DNA of 64,000 bases from an uncultured Collinsella sp. (GCA_900545745.1 URAD01000003.1:1-64000); one strand, 5' to 3'; numbered from the stretch's first letter, positions 42,037 through 52,585 are shown. Notes: a model not told the origin generated them from the letters alone. Program-made: numbers and translations.

Positions 42037-42783
42037 CTATGCGCACGATTCCAATGCTGAGCCAAACAGCTTCACCATCCGAACGCGTGTGCCGGCACCA
42101 TCCGTGCGCCGGGCAACCTCAACATTATCGACGAGCATGCGCATGAGCTTGATACCACGTCCGCGCTCCTCGGATGCCACCGGCTCGCTCGCCCCATCGA
42201 TAGAATAGCCGGCACCTCGATCAAGCACCTCAACCACAACGCGATCGCCATAGGCTTGAACCGTCAGGACGCACCCGATACCGCCCGCATGGTCATAGGC
42301 ATTACCCAGCGCCTCCCCCGACGCCAATGCGACATCGTAGCGCTCGTCACGGCGCAACGGAAGCGATTCAAGGAGTTCGGCGATGCGATGTCGGTAGTAT
42401 GGAAGATTCTCGATACCCTGACGGACCTCGACGCTCTTACTCCAGCGAGGCAGCTCCCCCACCGGAATGGCAGGAATCGACTCCCGCGCCGGGCCCGCGA
42501 CATGCAGGATGTCGACAAGTCGGGCAATTTCCAAAAAGCGAACGACCCCATCGGAGGCGTTAACGAGCGAAAGCAGTCCCTCATGCCTCATAAGCTCTCT
42601 AGCACGTGTAAGCAAAAACGCCAAACCCGTCGAGTCGATAAAGCCCACGGCCTGGCAATTGATGACAACACGACGCACGCCCCGGTCGATCAAATTATCC
42701 AACCGTCGGCGCAGTGCGGGCACCGAGGCGATGTCGATATCGCCCGGTGGCGTCAAAACCGCTATGTCATTCCACTCATTCAT
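42037..42783 (-). CDS. STAS-HATPase fusion (anti-sigma antagonist joined to anti-sigma kinase)
   Basis: 248 residues. Residues 1-105 form a STAS domain: GFIDSTGLAFLL carries the phosphorylatable Ser51. Residues 110-245 form a RsbW/SpoIIAB-type ATPase: N box GEALGNAYDHAGG (Asn161), G1 DRGAGYS, G2 GRGIKLMRMLVDN. In Bacillus these are separate, opposing partners. The start is taken as the ATG at 42783 with GGGGA 11 nt upstream. It follows a PAS/GAF/PP2C phosphatase by 81 bp, so a partner-switching signal unit is likely; no sigma factor gene is near. Confidence 0.87.
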   Translation of the reverse strand: MNEWNDIAVLTPPGDIDIASVPALRRRLDNLIDRGVRRVVINCQAVGFIDSTGLAFLLTRARELMRHEGLLSLVNASDGVVRFLEIARLVDILHVAGPARESIPAIPVGELPRWSKSVEVRQGIENLPYYRHRIAELLESLPLRRDERYDVALASGEALGNAYDHAGGIGCVLTVQAYGDRVVVEVLDRGAGYSIDGASEPVASEERGRGIKLMRMLVDNVEVARRTDGAGTRVRMVKLFGSALESCA

Positions 42784-42864
42784 ACGACCATGGTTCCCCA
42801 AAAGAGCTCGCTCGATGCACACGTATCTGCAACCGCGCAGATTTCGCCCGTCAGGCGTCGTGAC

Positions 42865-45210
42865 CTACGATCGACCCCGTAAAAACTCAAGGGAAACCAG
42901 CGCGATGTCATCGTTCAGCGCCGACTCGGTAAAGCGGTCAAGCTCGCCCAAGACCTTGCCGCAGATTCCCGATACGCCCTCACCCGAGACAGAGAGCAAA
43001 AGGTCACGAAGGCGCTGCTCGCCAAAAAAAGCACCCGAGCGATCACGTGCTTCGATTGTTCCATCGGTATACATAAATAGCATGTCACCAGGAGCGAACG
43101 TAAACACGCCCGTCTCGTAGACCATGCTCTCAAAGGCACCGATCACGCCCGATTGGCACCCAAGGAGCTCCACTTCTCCGCCTCGGGCTTCACCGCCACC
43201 AAGCGGCGTCGACGACGGCCTAATGACCATAGTGGGAGGATGTCCCGCCGAGCAATAGGTAGCGCGGCCCGCCTTAAGATCGATCTTGGCGATAAACGCC
43301 GTCACAAACGTCTCGACCCTCGAAAAGCCCATGAGCATGCTATTGAGCGAGCGTGCCATGCGGGCAGGCCCCGCACCCTCCCAGGCATAGGCCGTCAGCG
43401 CTGTCTTGACAAGCGCCGACATCGACGCCGCCTCGATTCCCTTGCCGGATACATCACCCAAAATCATAACGGCGCAATCGTCGGGAAGTCGGACAAGCGT
43501 ATAGAAGTCACCACCGACCAACGCAGAATTCGTTGCCGATAGGTATACCGAATCGGTTGCAATGCCCGGAACGTCACCAAGCGAATTTCTCATGCCAATC
43601 TGAAGCGTCTGAGCGATATGACGCTCCTCGCGCTTTTGAGATTCGCCTTCATAAATCAGCTCAAAGTCATGCGCCAGATGCACCAGGTAGTCGTATTCAA
43701 GGTCGTCAATTGGTTCTTGGCTGCCATCACGGAGCAGCAAAGCGCGCCTCGTCGGCCCCTTGGCAACGTCGGCGGGAACGATTGCATCGTTGTTCCGCTG
43801 ACCGCCGCCCTCCGAGCGAACGCGTCCCGCCTCGAAGCCGGAATCGACATAGAGGCCCTGGCACGGCAGGCCATGAGCCCTCAACCATCCGCCCATAGGC
43901 ATGGATTCGTCGACGCGGGTCAAGCGCACATGCTTAAGATCATCAGCACTCGCACCGCCCAGCACCGACTGCCCAAAACCATCGGAAGCAACCCCCAAAC
44001 GCGCAGCCGGTGCGGTGGTGGAAAAGAAGAGCGACTCAGGGTCTCCCGGCAGCGCCACGCGACTGCCGCCCTCAAAATCGATGACATAGGTGTCAAGACT
44101 CGCGTCATATTCCACGGGGCAGAAATGACAATTGAGCACCGTGCAGATTTCCGTCGAGACCGCTCGCGAAGCGGCAACGGGATCATCGAGATAGGTAAAC
44201 AGTTCGTCGCGCAGCAAATTGAGTGAGCGGCCGAGCTCCGCCGTGCGGCGCGAACGTAAGCTCGACGCCATGCCGACAAGCTGAATAGACAGGTAATCGC
44301 AGATGACCTCGAGTACGTTAACGTCATAGGCAAGTGGCGCCTGGGGACGTTTCCAGCCAACTTCCAACACGCCAAGGACCTGCGTGCCGTAAAACACGGG
44401 AAGACAGATCTCGCTGCGATACGGGGGCATATCCTGCACGCGCAGCAGGTGCTTGGAACGATTATCCAGATCCATGAACATGCCCGAGGCGACTCGATCG
44501 CCCTCAAGGTCCTGCTGGATCGATAGACGACAAGCGCGCGACTCACGAAGCACGTACGTCGGAATGCCAGCGCCATAGGGCATGAACTCGGGCAGATAGC
44601 TGTCCTCAAGTTCCTTGGAAACACCACGGAGCTTAAAACCGCCGCTCTCGGAAAAATAGATGGCGGCGCCCGATGCATCGAGCGTTCCGACAAGCTGATT
44701 CAAAACGGTGTCGAGCAAGCTGGGAAGCTCATCGGAGCCAACGGTACTCATAATGACCGAAAGCGTGCCCGAGAGGCGCTTATTCGCCACCCTGAGCTCC
44801 GAAAGAGCACGCTTGAGCTGGCGGTCGTGTGAATGCTGTTCTTCGATGCTGTGGAGCGCCACCAGAACGCGCGGCGCACGGCGACCAAAGATGCGAGGCG
44901 GTGTAACCGAGCCGGCGCGAACGAGAACGGGAATAAAGGAGCCGTCACTCAGCTTGAGCATCAACTCGCTCTCAGCTCCATTGGTCTCAAATGGAAGACG
45001 GTGCTCCGTCGCGCGCTCAAATGCCGACGAGTACAAGAGATCTTTAACGTCTCCGTTGATCACATCGGAGCGTTCCTCGCACATCAAGTCGAGCAAACGA
45101 TTATTCACGTGCAAAATGGTTCCATCGAGCTCGCAGATGATGACCGCATCGCTCGTGATCTCGACCAACTGGGCGACGTCTGCCCACTCGTTGCGCTCAA
45201 GCGTTTCCAT
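42865..45210 (-). CDS. PAS-GAF-PP2C (RsbU/SpoIIE-type) serine phosphatase
   Basis: 781 residues. An N-terminal PAS domain (about 15-115; ITSDAVIICELDGTILHVNN), then a helical linker and a GAF domain (about 160-325; TLDASGAAIYF, YRSEICLPVFYG, VLGVLEVGWKRP), a less clear region, and a C-terminal PP2C domain (about 560-775). The latter has GGDFYTLVRLPD, ILGDVSGKGIEAA, CSAGHPPTM, FMYTDGTIEARD and NDDIALVSLEF. It would dephosphorylate the STAS domain next door in response to a PAS/GAF signal. No membrane segment. Start ATG after GTGAGGTTCACG. Confidence 0.9.
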   Translation of the reverse strand: METLERNEWADVAQLVEITSDAVIICELDGTILHVNNRLLDLMCEERSDVINGDVKDLLYSSAFERATEHRLPFETNGAESELMLKLSDGSFIPVLVRAGSVTPPRIFGRRAPRVLVALHSIEEQHSHDRQLKRALSELRVANKRLSGTLSVIMSTVGSDELPSLLDTVLNQLVGTLDASGAAIYFSESGGFKLRGVSKELEDSYLPEFMPYGAGIPTYVLRESRACRLSIQQDLEGDRVASGMFMDLDNRSKHLLRVQDMPPYRSEICLPVFYGTQVLGVLEVGWKRPQAPLAYDVNVLEVICDYLSIQLVGMASSLRSRRTAELGRSLNLLRDELFTYLDDPVAASRAVSTEICTVLNCHFCPVEYDASLDTYVIDFEGGSRVALPGDPESLFFSTTAPAARLGVASDGFGQSVLGGASADDLKHVRLTRVDESMPMGGWLRAHGLPCQGLYVDSGFEAGRVRSEGGGQRNNDAIVPADVAKGPTRRALLLRDGSQEPIDDLEYDYLVHLAHDFELIYEGESQKREERHIAQTLQIGMRNSLGDVPGIATDSVYLSATNSALVGGDFYTLVRLPDDCAVMILGDVSGKGIEAASMSALVKTALTAYAWEGAGPARMARSLNSMLMGFSRVETFVTAFIAKIDLKAGRATYCSAGHPPTMVIRPSSTPLGGGEARGGEVELLGCQSGVIGAFESMVYETGVFTFAPGDMLFMYTDGTIEARDRSGAFFGEQRLRDLLLSVSGEGVSGICGKVLGELDRFTESALNDDIALVSLEFLRGRS

Positions 45211-45234
45211 CGTGAACCTCACCGTCTATCGGTA

Positions 45235-45258
45235 ACAAAAAAGCCTCCGGAGAGGCTT
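45235..45258 (-). terminator. terminator of tRNA-Leu
   Basis: AAGCCTC / GAGGCTT, followed on the minus strand by TTTTTTGTT. Confidence 0.88.
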
Positions 45259-45269
45259 CTCAAATGCGA

Positions 45270-45359
45270 TGGTGTCGGAGGCGGGACTTGAACCCGCATG
45301 ACCAAAAAGCGGTCACTAGCACCTCAAGCTAGCGCGTCTGCCAATTCCGCCACTCCGAC
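45270..45359 (-). tRNA. tRNA-Leu (GAG)
   Basis: 90 nt with a long variable arm and encoded CCA. Acceptor GTCGGAG / CTCCGAC, anticodon loop TTGAGGT within CTAGC/GCTAG, T arm GGTTCAAGTCC. Confidence 0.95.
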
Positions 45360-45415
45360 ATGCTATGTTGTTGATTCGCAGTTCGTTTTGTTGGACCCGC
45401 GCGTTCAACAAGAAG

Positions 45416-45464
45416 ATAATAACCTATGATTCGAGAACTGTGCAAGCACTTTTTTCAAAAAAGT
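45416..45464 (-). promoter_or_regulatory. promoter of tRNA-Leu with palindromic upstream element
   Basis: Minus strand TTGCAC (45440-45445), 18-bp spacer, TATTAT. Two bases upstream of the -35 is ACTTTTTTGAAAAAAGT (45448-45464), the same palindrome with the same spacing as at the tRNA array. Confidence 0.8.
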
Positions 45465-45502
45465 TTACGAATTTGTAAATGCGCAGGTAAATGGGTCCGT
45501 CC

Positions 45503-45627
45503 GGACCAAGACGAGGTTGCTTTCCAACGCGTCCTCGGGCATGCGGCATAATTTTGATCCGCGCTTCGCGCTACAAAATAATGCCGCGCCCTGCGGAATG
45601 CGTTGGAAAGCAACCTCGTCTTGGTCC
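45503..45627. repeat. 125-bp palindromic element
   Basis: Outer arms of 28 bp (GGACCAAGACGAGGTTGC... and complement), an internal pair GGGC..GCGGCAT.ATTTTG / CAAAATAATGCCGCGCCC and a tip GCGC-TTC-GCGC. Between tRNA-Leu and oppF. Confidence 0.85.
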
Positions 45628-45688
45628 TAGGAGTACGTACTCCATGCACAGTTCTCAAACATGTTCTGGGGGCTGATATAAATTTGGT

Positions 45689-45743
45689 GGCTCGGCTTTG
45701 CCGAGCCCTTATATGGGGAGGCCGGAGCTAAAGCTCCGGCCTC
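45689..45743 (-). terminator. tandem hairpins downstream of opp genes
   Basis: GGCTCGGC-TTT-GCCGAGCC (45689-45707) and GAGGCCGGAGCT-AA-AGCTCCGGCCTC (45718-45743). Their short loops resemble terminators but lack a strong T tract. Confidence 0.5.
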
Positions 45744-45808
45744 GCTATCTTTCCCGTTAGATTAAGTGAGCGATCAAGGAATCGCCCCCCCCCTGCAGTG
45801 GTAACACA

Positions 45809-45940
45809 GGGCCCGTGCTGGACTTAGTTTTCAGAACATTCCGCAGACCAGGAAACCCCCTTATCCGCGGCTCCGAAGGAGCAGGATAAGGGGGTTTCCA
45901 TGGTCGAGGACGTTCTGAAAACTAAGTCCAGCGCGGGCCC
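45809..45940. repeat. 132-bp palindromic element after oppF
   Basis: Outer arms of about 29 bp (GGGCCCGTGCTGGACTTAG... and complement, one mismatch), an unpaired 12-bp internal bulge, inner 16-bp arms GGAAACCCCCTTATCC / GGATAAGGGGGTTTCC and a tip GGCTCCGAAGGAGC. It starts 17 bp past the oppF stop, so it probably also ends opp transcription. The 45360-45956 gap holds no gene. Confidence 0.85.
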
Positions 45941-45956
45941 GGACGATAACAACCGG

Positions 45957-46984
<1,028 letters not shown>

Positions 46985-46985
<1 letters not shown>

Positions 46986-48076
46986 TACGCCTCGCCTCCC
47001 TTCTTGGAATCCTTGCGCGTACGGGACGTCTCAGGAGCGTTCTTGAGAAACTCGGGGTCACCGGAGTAGTGGCACGCAGAGTAATGACCAGACTCGGTGA
47101 CAACGCGCTCGGGGCGCTGCTTGCGGCACTTATCGGTCGCATAGGGACAACGAGGCGAGAACACGCAGCCCTCGGGCAGGTTCATGAGCGAAGGCGGGTT
47201 GCCGTGAATCGGCGTAAGCGGCTTCTTCTCTTCGATGGCCTGCTCCGGGATGGAGCGGATAAGGCCCCAGGTGTAGGGGTGGCGGCTCTCGTAGAAGATT
47301 TCCTCAGCAGTACCGAACTCGACGGGACGGCCGGCGTACATAACCATGATCTTATCGGCCATATCGGCAACGACGCCCAGGTCATGGGTAATCATGATGA
47401 TGGCGTTGCCGTTCTTCTCCTGCATTTCCTGCATAAGCTCAATAATCTGAGCCTGGATGGTAACGTCCAGAGCAGTCGTGGGCTCGTCGGCAATCAGAAT
47501 ATCGGGATCGCAGGCAAGAGCCATGGCAATCATGACGCGCTGACGCATACCGCCAGAGAACTGGTGCGGATACTCATTGACGCGCTTCTCGGGCTCGGGA
47601 ATGCCAACGAGGTCCAAAAGCTCGGTGGCGCGCTTGAGCGCCTCCTGCTTGGAGTAGCCACGGTGCAGACGAAGGCCCTCGCCCACCTGCTTGCCGATCT
47701 TATAGACCGGGTTCAAGGAGGTCATAGGATCCTGGAAGATCATCGCGATATCGTTGCCGCGAATGTGCTGCATCTCTTCCTCGGTCATCTCGAGGATGGA
47801 GCGGCCGCGATAGCGAACGTCACCGCCCTCGATCTTTCCCGGAGGCATCGAGATAAGGCCCATGATGGTCATGGCGGTCACGGACTTACCGGAGCCGGAT
47901 TCACCGACGACTCCCAGGGTCTCGCCGCGATCGAGCGTGTAGGAGACACCGTCGACAGCGCGAACGACGCCATCCTCGGTGTGGAAATACATCTTAAGGT
48001 CATCGACCTCGAGCAGATGCTGGCCCTCGGGAACCGGCTGGTCCTTCAGGTCCACATAGTTCTTGTTCTTCTTCAT
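46985..48076 (-). CDS. oppD: oligopeptide ABC transporter, ATP-binding protein D
   Basis: 363 residues. Walker A GVVGESGSGKSVTAMT, signature QFSGGMRQRV, Walker B ILIADEPTTALDVT, and C-terminal CVFSPRCPYATDKC peptide-transporter motif. Two bases lie between it and oppC. Pairs with oppF as a heterodimer. Confidence 0.95.
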
Positions 48077-48078
48077 CC

Positions 48079-49014
48079 TTATGCGTCCTTCATCTTGACG
48101 TCGAGGGCGTCGCGCAGACCGTCACCCAGCAGGGTGAAGGCGAGCACCGTCGAGAGAATTGCCAGACCGGGCATGATCATCATCCAGGGAGCGGTCAGAA
48201 GATACTGCTGACCGTCCTGAATCATGGAGCCCCACGAAGGCGTAGGCGGAATAACGCCCATGCCGAGGAAGGACAGAGCGGACTCGGTCAGAATGGCGCC
48301 ACCAATGTTCATGGTTGCGTAGACCACGATAGAGGCGACGGAGTTCGGGAAGATGTGACGCACGACGATACGGGCATCGGATGCACCCATCGCGCGTGCA
48401 GCGTCAACATAGTCGTTTTCCTTGACCGTCAAGATTGCAGAGCGGAAGACGCGTGCAATCGAAGGCCAGCCGAGAATACCGATGGCGATAAAGACGTTCT
48501 GAAGGCCACGGCCGATAACGGCGATCATGGCGACAACGAACAGCACGTACGGGAACGCCAGGAAGATGTCCGCACAGCGCATGATGATCGTATCCCAGAT
48601 GCCGCCGTAGAAACCCGCCAGAGCACCCATGACCAGACCGATCAGCGTGGAGATCGCGGTTGCCATAATGCCGACGGACAGCGAAACGCGCGCACCGTAG
48701 ATAACGCGGACGAGAATGTCACGACCAAGGGCGTCGGTGCCAAACGGGTGCTCTGCACACGGAGCCAGCAGCGACGTCTGAGCCATGGTGGTCGAGTCGG
48801 AAGCCGTCGGCGAACCGAGCCAGGGCTTAGCCCATAGATCTGCGGTCAGTGCAACCACAACGACGATGATGATCCAGCAGACACCGATAACGGCGAGCTT
48901 GTTCTTACGAAGACGCTTAAAAGCGTCGCCCCACAGCGTGCGGGACTTGGCGGGAGCAGATGCGGCCTTGGTGGCGGTAGCCTGCTCCTGAGACTGAGAA
49001 TCAGTTTCCTGCAT
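48079..49014 (-). CDS. oppC: oligopeptide ABC transporter, permease C
   Basis: 311 residues with an N-terminal OppC membrane helix (about 36-56), a loop (about 57-105) and a five-helix permease domain. The coupling motif DAARAMGASDARIVVRHIFPN is seen. Forms the pore with OppB. Confidence 0.94.
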   Translation of the reverse strand: MQETDSQSQEQATATKAASAPAKSRTLWGDAFKRLRKNKLAVIGVCWIIIVVVVALTADLWAKPWLGSPTASDSTTMAQTSLLAPCAEHPFGTDALGRDILVRVIYGARVSLSVGIMATAISTLIGLVMGALAGFYGGIWDTIIMRCADIFLAFPYVLFVVAMIAVIGRGLQNVFIAIGILGWPSIARVFRSAILTVKENDYVDAARAMGASDARIVVRHIFPNSVASIVVYATMNIGGAILTESALSFLGMGVIPPTPSWGSMIQDGQQYLLTAPWMMIMPGLAILSTVLAFTLLGDGLRDALDVKMKDA

Positions 49015-49028
49015 GAGACGTACCTCCC

Positions 49029-50066
49029 TTAGGCCTTATCCGACGGACCGCCAAGGCGGATGCGCGGGTCGAGGAATGCATAGCTAATGTCGACGAGCAG
49101 GTTAATCACCATGACGACGACAACGATGAGCGTAACGCCGCCCATAACGATGGGCCAGTCACGCATGCTAATGGCGCGATAGACCTCATAGCCGATACCG
49201 GGCCAGTTAAAGACCGTCTCGGTCAGGATGGCGCCCGAAAGCATGCCACCAAAGTCGACACCAATATAGGTAACGACGGGGATGAGTGCATTCTTAAGCG
49301 CATGCTTGACGATGATCGCGCGATTGGAGAGACCCTTCGCCTTTGCCGTACGGATGTAATCCTGGTTCATGACGTCAAGCAGCTGCGAGCGCATAATGCG
49401 GGCGGCATAAGCGGTCGAAACCGAAGCCAGCGTAATGGTCGGAAGCACATAGTGCATCCAATCCTGATACTGAGAGCTGGAACCGCCGGCACCCGAAATC
49501 GGCATGGAGAATGCACCGCCCGTGGCGTCCTTGAGAATGACGCCAAAGAACAGCTGCAGCAACATACCGAGCCAGAAAGCCGGGACGGCAACGAGAATCG
49601 ACGTGGTGAGCGTTACCAAAATATCCCAGAAGGAATAACGCTTAACCGCCGAAATGATACCCGCACCGATACCCATGATTGCCTCGAGCACGATGGCGCA
49701 CGCGGCAAGTTTGACCGTATACGGATACTTCTGGGCAAAGATTTCCGTAACCGGCAGCTTGCGCTGATACGAATTGCCCAGATCGCCATGAAGCAGGCCG
49801 TTCATGTAATACAAGTAACGGTCCACGAGCGACGTTTGAACGGGGTCGCCGTTCTCATCAAGGATCGCGTTGCCGTCCTCGTCCGACTGGACCAGGTGAT
49901 AGCGGACGCGAAGCTGAAGCTCCACCTCGGGGGACAGAGCCTTGTCTCCACCGATCAGCTTGATCGGATCTCCCGGCACGATATTCTGGAGGGCGAACAG
50001 AATCAGCGTAACGCCCAAAAACACCGGGATGAACTGAAGCACACGTTTAACGATGTACTTACCCAT
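49029..50066 (-). CDS. oppB: oligopeptide ABC transporter, permease B
   Basis: 345 residues. N-terminal helix FIPVFLGVTLILFALQNIVPGDP with the typical PGDP, then five more helices and the coupling motif YIRTAKAKGLSNRAIIVKHA. The loop after helix 1 (DEDGNAILDENGDPVQ) is longer than in many OppB proteins. A hairpin and 156 bp separate it from oppA. Confidence 0.94.
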   Translation of the reverse strand: MGKYIVKRVLQFIPVFLGVTLILFALQNIVPGDPIKLIGGDKALSPEVELQLRVRYHLVQSDEDGNAILDENGDPVQTSLVDRYLYYMNGLLHGDLGNSYQRKLPVTEIFAQKYPYTVKLAACAIVLEAIMGIGAGIISAVKRYSFWDILVTLTTSILVAVPAFWLGMLLQLFFGVILKDATGGAFSMPISGAGGSSSQYQDWMHYVLPTITLASVSTAYAARIMRSQLLDVMNQDYIRTAKAKGLSNRAIIVKHALKNALIPVVTYIGVDFGGMLSGAILTETVFNWPGIGYEVYRAISMRDWPIVMGGVTLIVVVVMVINLLVDISYAFLDPRIRLGGPSDKA

Positions 50067-50097
50067 ACCACTCCCCTATCTAGGGATTAACCTAAAT

Positions 50098-50125
50098 GGG
50101 ATGCCGATCGCCAGACCGGCATCCC
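50098..50125 (-). terminator. hairpin between oppA and oppB
   Basis: GGGATGCCG / CGGCATCCC stem, tail ATTTAGG on the minus strand. A weak terminator that would leave oppA in excess over the membrane subunits. Confidence 0.6.
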
Positions 50126-50222
50126 AAAATTACCATCAGCCAGTTTACCCCAGGTTAGGGAGAACTGTATGTTTCCCATGAGGTCTACGTAAATACTTGA
50201 CCCTCACGGAAGCTGCAAACTC

Positions 50223-51899
50223 TTAGGCGAGCTCAGCGGTACCCAGCTCGGCATGCTTCTGCGGATCGACATAGAGGTGCTTGATGCGATCGGAGCCGAC
50301 GATGGTGTGCGTGTAGAACATAATCGGGATGACCGGGCAGTCGGCAGCGACCATTGCGTCGGCCTCCTGCATCTTAGCGACGCGCTCCTCGTCGTCAACA
50401 ATAGTACGAGCCTCGTCGACCTTGGCGTCGAACTCGGGGTTGTTGTAACCAGAGCGGTTATCGCCACCGAGGGAGTCGGAGTGGAACAGCGGATACAGGA
50501 AGTTGTCCATGATCGGGTAGTCGGCAATCCAACCCAGACGACCGAACTGATAGTTAAAGTTCTGATACTGCTCGAGCAGGGCAGACCACTCAGGGGTATC
50601 GGAGACAGCGGTAACGCCAACCTTGGCGAGGTCGCCGATGATGGACTCCATGATCTCCTTGTGACCGCCGTCCTGGTTGTAGGAAAGGGTCACGCTAATG
50701 CCACGATCCCCGTTAGCGCCAGCGGGAGCAACCTTGTCGAGGTACTCGTTAGCCTTGTCGACATCGTAGGCGCAGAACTCCCATGCGCCCTCCTTGTAGC
50801 CATCGATGCCCGGAGGAACAATGCCGTCGGCAGGGGTACGGGTACCCTTAAAGATGGTCTTGCAGATGGCCTCACGGTTGATGGCCAGGGAGATGCCCCT
50901 GCGCAGGTCGGCGTTGTTGAACGGCTCGGCCGTGGTGTTGCAGGTCAGATAGTACGTGGAAGGCTCGGCGCCGAGCAGCATGCGCTCGCCGTCACCCATG
51001 GTGTAGCCGTCCTTGGACACGCCGCGATCCTTCTTGGCGGCATCGATCTGAGCGACGGGAACGTCGCAGACATCGAGGTTACCGGCCTGGAACTCCTTGT
51101 AAGCAGTCTCCATGTCCTTGATGACCTGGAAGTGGATGCCATCGATCTTGGCCTTGTCGCCATAGTAATCGTCGAACTTCTTGAGGTTGATCTCCTGACC
51201 ATCCTCCCACTTGCCGTCCATCATGAACGGGCCGTTACCGACCGGTGCAAGATAGAAGCTCTTGGCATCGGACTCGGCGCACTCGGGAACCGGGGCCAGA
51301 GCCGGGTGAGAGGCGACGAAGGGGAAGTCGGCGTAAGCGGAAGACAGCTTAACGACGAGGGTCTCATCGTCGGGGCAGGTAACACCGCTGAGCTCGGTGG
51401 CGTTACCGGCAAGCAGGTCGTCATAGCCCTCGACCATGGAAAGGTGATAGGAGACCTCGGAAGGGCCGTACTCGGTAGCGATGGCCGACTTGGTGTTGAC
51501 CAGACGCTCCCAACCGAGCTTGAAGGACTTGGAGGTAACGTCGTCACCGTTGTGGAACTTGGCCTTCTTGATCTTGAAGGTGAACTCGGTGGCGTCGTCG
51601 TTGGCCTCGAAGGACTCGCAAGCCAGCGGAACGATCTCGCCCTTCTCGGCGTCATAAGAGGTCAGAGCGTCAAAGAGCTGGTACTCGACCTGAGTGCCCT
51701 GGTCCTCCTGGACATTGTAGGGGTCGATGCAGACCGGGTTGTTGATGTAGAAGTTCAGCGTCGAACCGGACTCAGAACCGGAAGCGTCGCCACCCTTCTT
51801 GCCGCATGCGGCAAGAAAAGCCATGGAGCTCGCAGCAAGGGTGCCGCCAACAAAGGCGCGACGACCCATAACGGGCTGGTGGAACATAGAATCAGCCAT
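50223..51899 (-). CDS. oppA: oligopeptide-binding lipoprotein
   Basis: 558 residues. The leader contains a twin arginine (VMGRRAFVGG) followed by a hydrophobic stretch and a lipobox AFLAACGKK, so it is probably a lipoprotein, possibly exported by Tat. The mature part is the family 5 solute-binding fold (LNFYINNPVCIDPYN, DLRRGISLAINREAI). The start is the ATG at 51899 after AAGGAGGATGGC. First gene of the opp operon; the 294 bp before it contain promoter sequence only, plus the secG terminator. Confidence 0.93.
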   Translation of the reverse strand: MADSMFHQPVMGRRAFVGGTLAASSMAFLAACGKKGGDASGSESGSTLNFYINNPVCIDPYNVQEDQGTQVEYQLFDALTSYDAEKGEIVPLACESFEANDDATEFTFKIKKAKFHNGDDVTSKSFKLGWERLVNTKSAIATEYGPSEVSYHLSMVEGYDDLLAGNATELSGVTCPDDETLVVKLSSAYADFPFVASHPALAPVPECAESDAKSFYLAPVGNGPFMMDGKWEDGQEINLKKFDDYYGDKAKIDGIHFQVIKDMETAYKEFQAGNLDVCDVPVAQIDAAKKDRGVSKDGYTMGDGERMLLGAEPSTYYLTCNTTAEPFNNADLRRGISLAINREAICKTIFKGTRTPADGIVPPGIDGYKEGAWEFCAYDVDKANEYLDKVAPAGANGDRGISVTLSYNQDGGHKEIMESIIGDLAKVGVTAVSDTPEWSALLEQYQNFNYQFGRLGWIADYPIMDNFLYPLFHSDSLGGDNRSGYNNPEFDAKVDEARTIVDDEERVAKMQEADAMVAADCPVIPIMFYTHTIVGSDRIKHLYVDPQKHAELGTAELA

Positions 51900-52140
51900 G
51901 CCATCCTCCTTATGAGATAGGACAAAGAAATGTTCAGTCGGACACATGTCGAAACAATCCGATCCGAACCATCAAAACGCCGCCCGCTGCTATGGCTGGT
52001 TATGCACAACGGACCAACGTTTTGCAATACAGTAGCGCATTTTATACACAATTTGGGGCTAATTCCGGTTAACGGTCGAGAATTTCTTTAGTTGGGCGAA
52101 GTATGTGAGGATATTTTGACTCTGTTACAAATATGTAAAC

Positions 52141-52171
52141 AAAAAGGGTCCCGCACTTGCGGGACCCTTTT
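52141..52171 (-). terminator. terminator of the glycolytic-secG unit
   Basis: AAAAGGGTCCCGC / GCGGGACCCTTTT with a 4-nt loop; TTTTTGTTTAC follows on the minus strand. Confidence 0.95.
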
Positions 52172-52193
52172 CAAGTATTTATGCGGCTCGTGA

Positions 52194-52448
52194 TTAGTAG
52201 CCCACGATGCCCTGCGGGAAGAAGAACATGCACAGCACGACGCACACGGCAAACACGACAGCCATGATGACGGTCAGGCGGTCAAGGTTCTGCTCCATAA
52301 CGCCCGTGGCAGAGCTGGAGTTATACAGCGAGCTGGCAATCATATCCGAAACGCCGGTACCCTTACCGGAATGCATCAGGACGAGAATCGTCAGCGCCAC
52401 GGCAGAGACAGCCCAAACGACAAACAGAAGAATCTGGAACGGACCCAT
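52194..52448 (-). CDS. secG: preprotein translocase subunit SecG
   Basis: 84 residues: helix 1 (about 5-25), the conserved LMHSGKGTGVSDMI loop with SSSATGVMEQNLDRLT, helix 2 (about 58-80). Small subunit of the SecYEG channel. Located after gpmI, as in many Gram-positive genomes. Confidence 0.93.
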   Translation of the reverse strand: MGPFQILLFVVWAVSAVALTILVLMHSGKGTGVSDMIASSLYNSSSATGVMEQNLDRLTVIMAVVFAVCVVLCMFFFPQGIVGY

Positions 52449-52557
52449 AGATAAGCTCCTTAATAGAACAGTTCAAACTCCAGTACTGTACCACAATCCC
52501 CCGCTCTCCCCTACCTGCCACTCAAGGACGGGGTGGAAATGGCAGAAATACCAAAAA

Positions 52558-52585
52558 GGGGGTTGTCCGGTTGTGGACAACCCCC
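52558..52585 (-). terminator. terminator between gpmI and secG
   Basis: GGGGGTTGTCC / GGACAACCCCC, 6-nt loop, then TTTTTGG on the minus strand. Confidence 0.9.
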
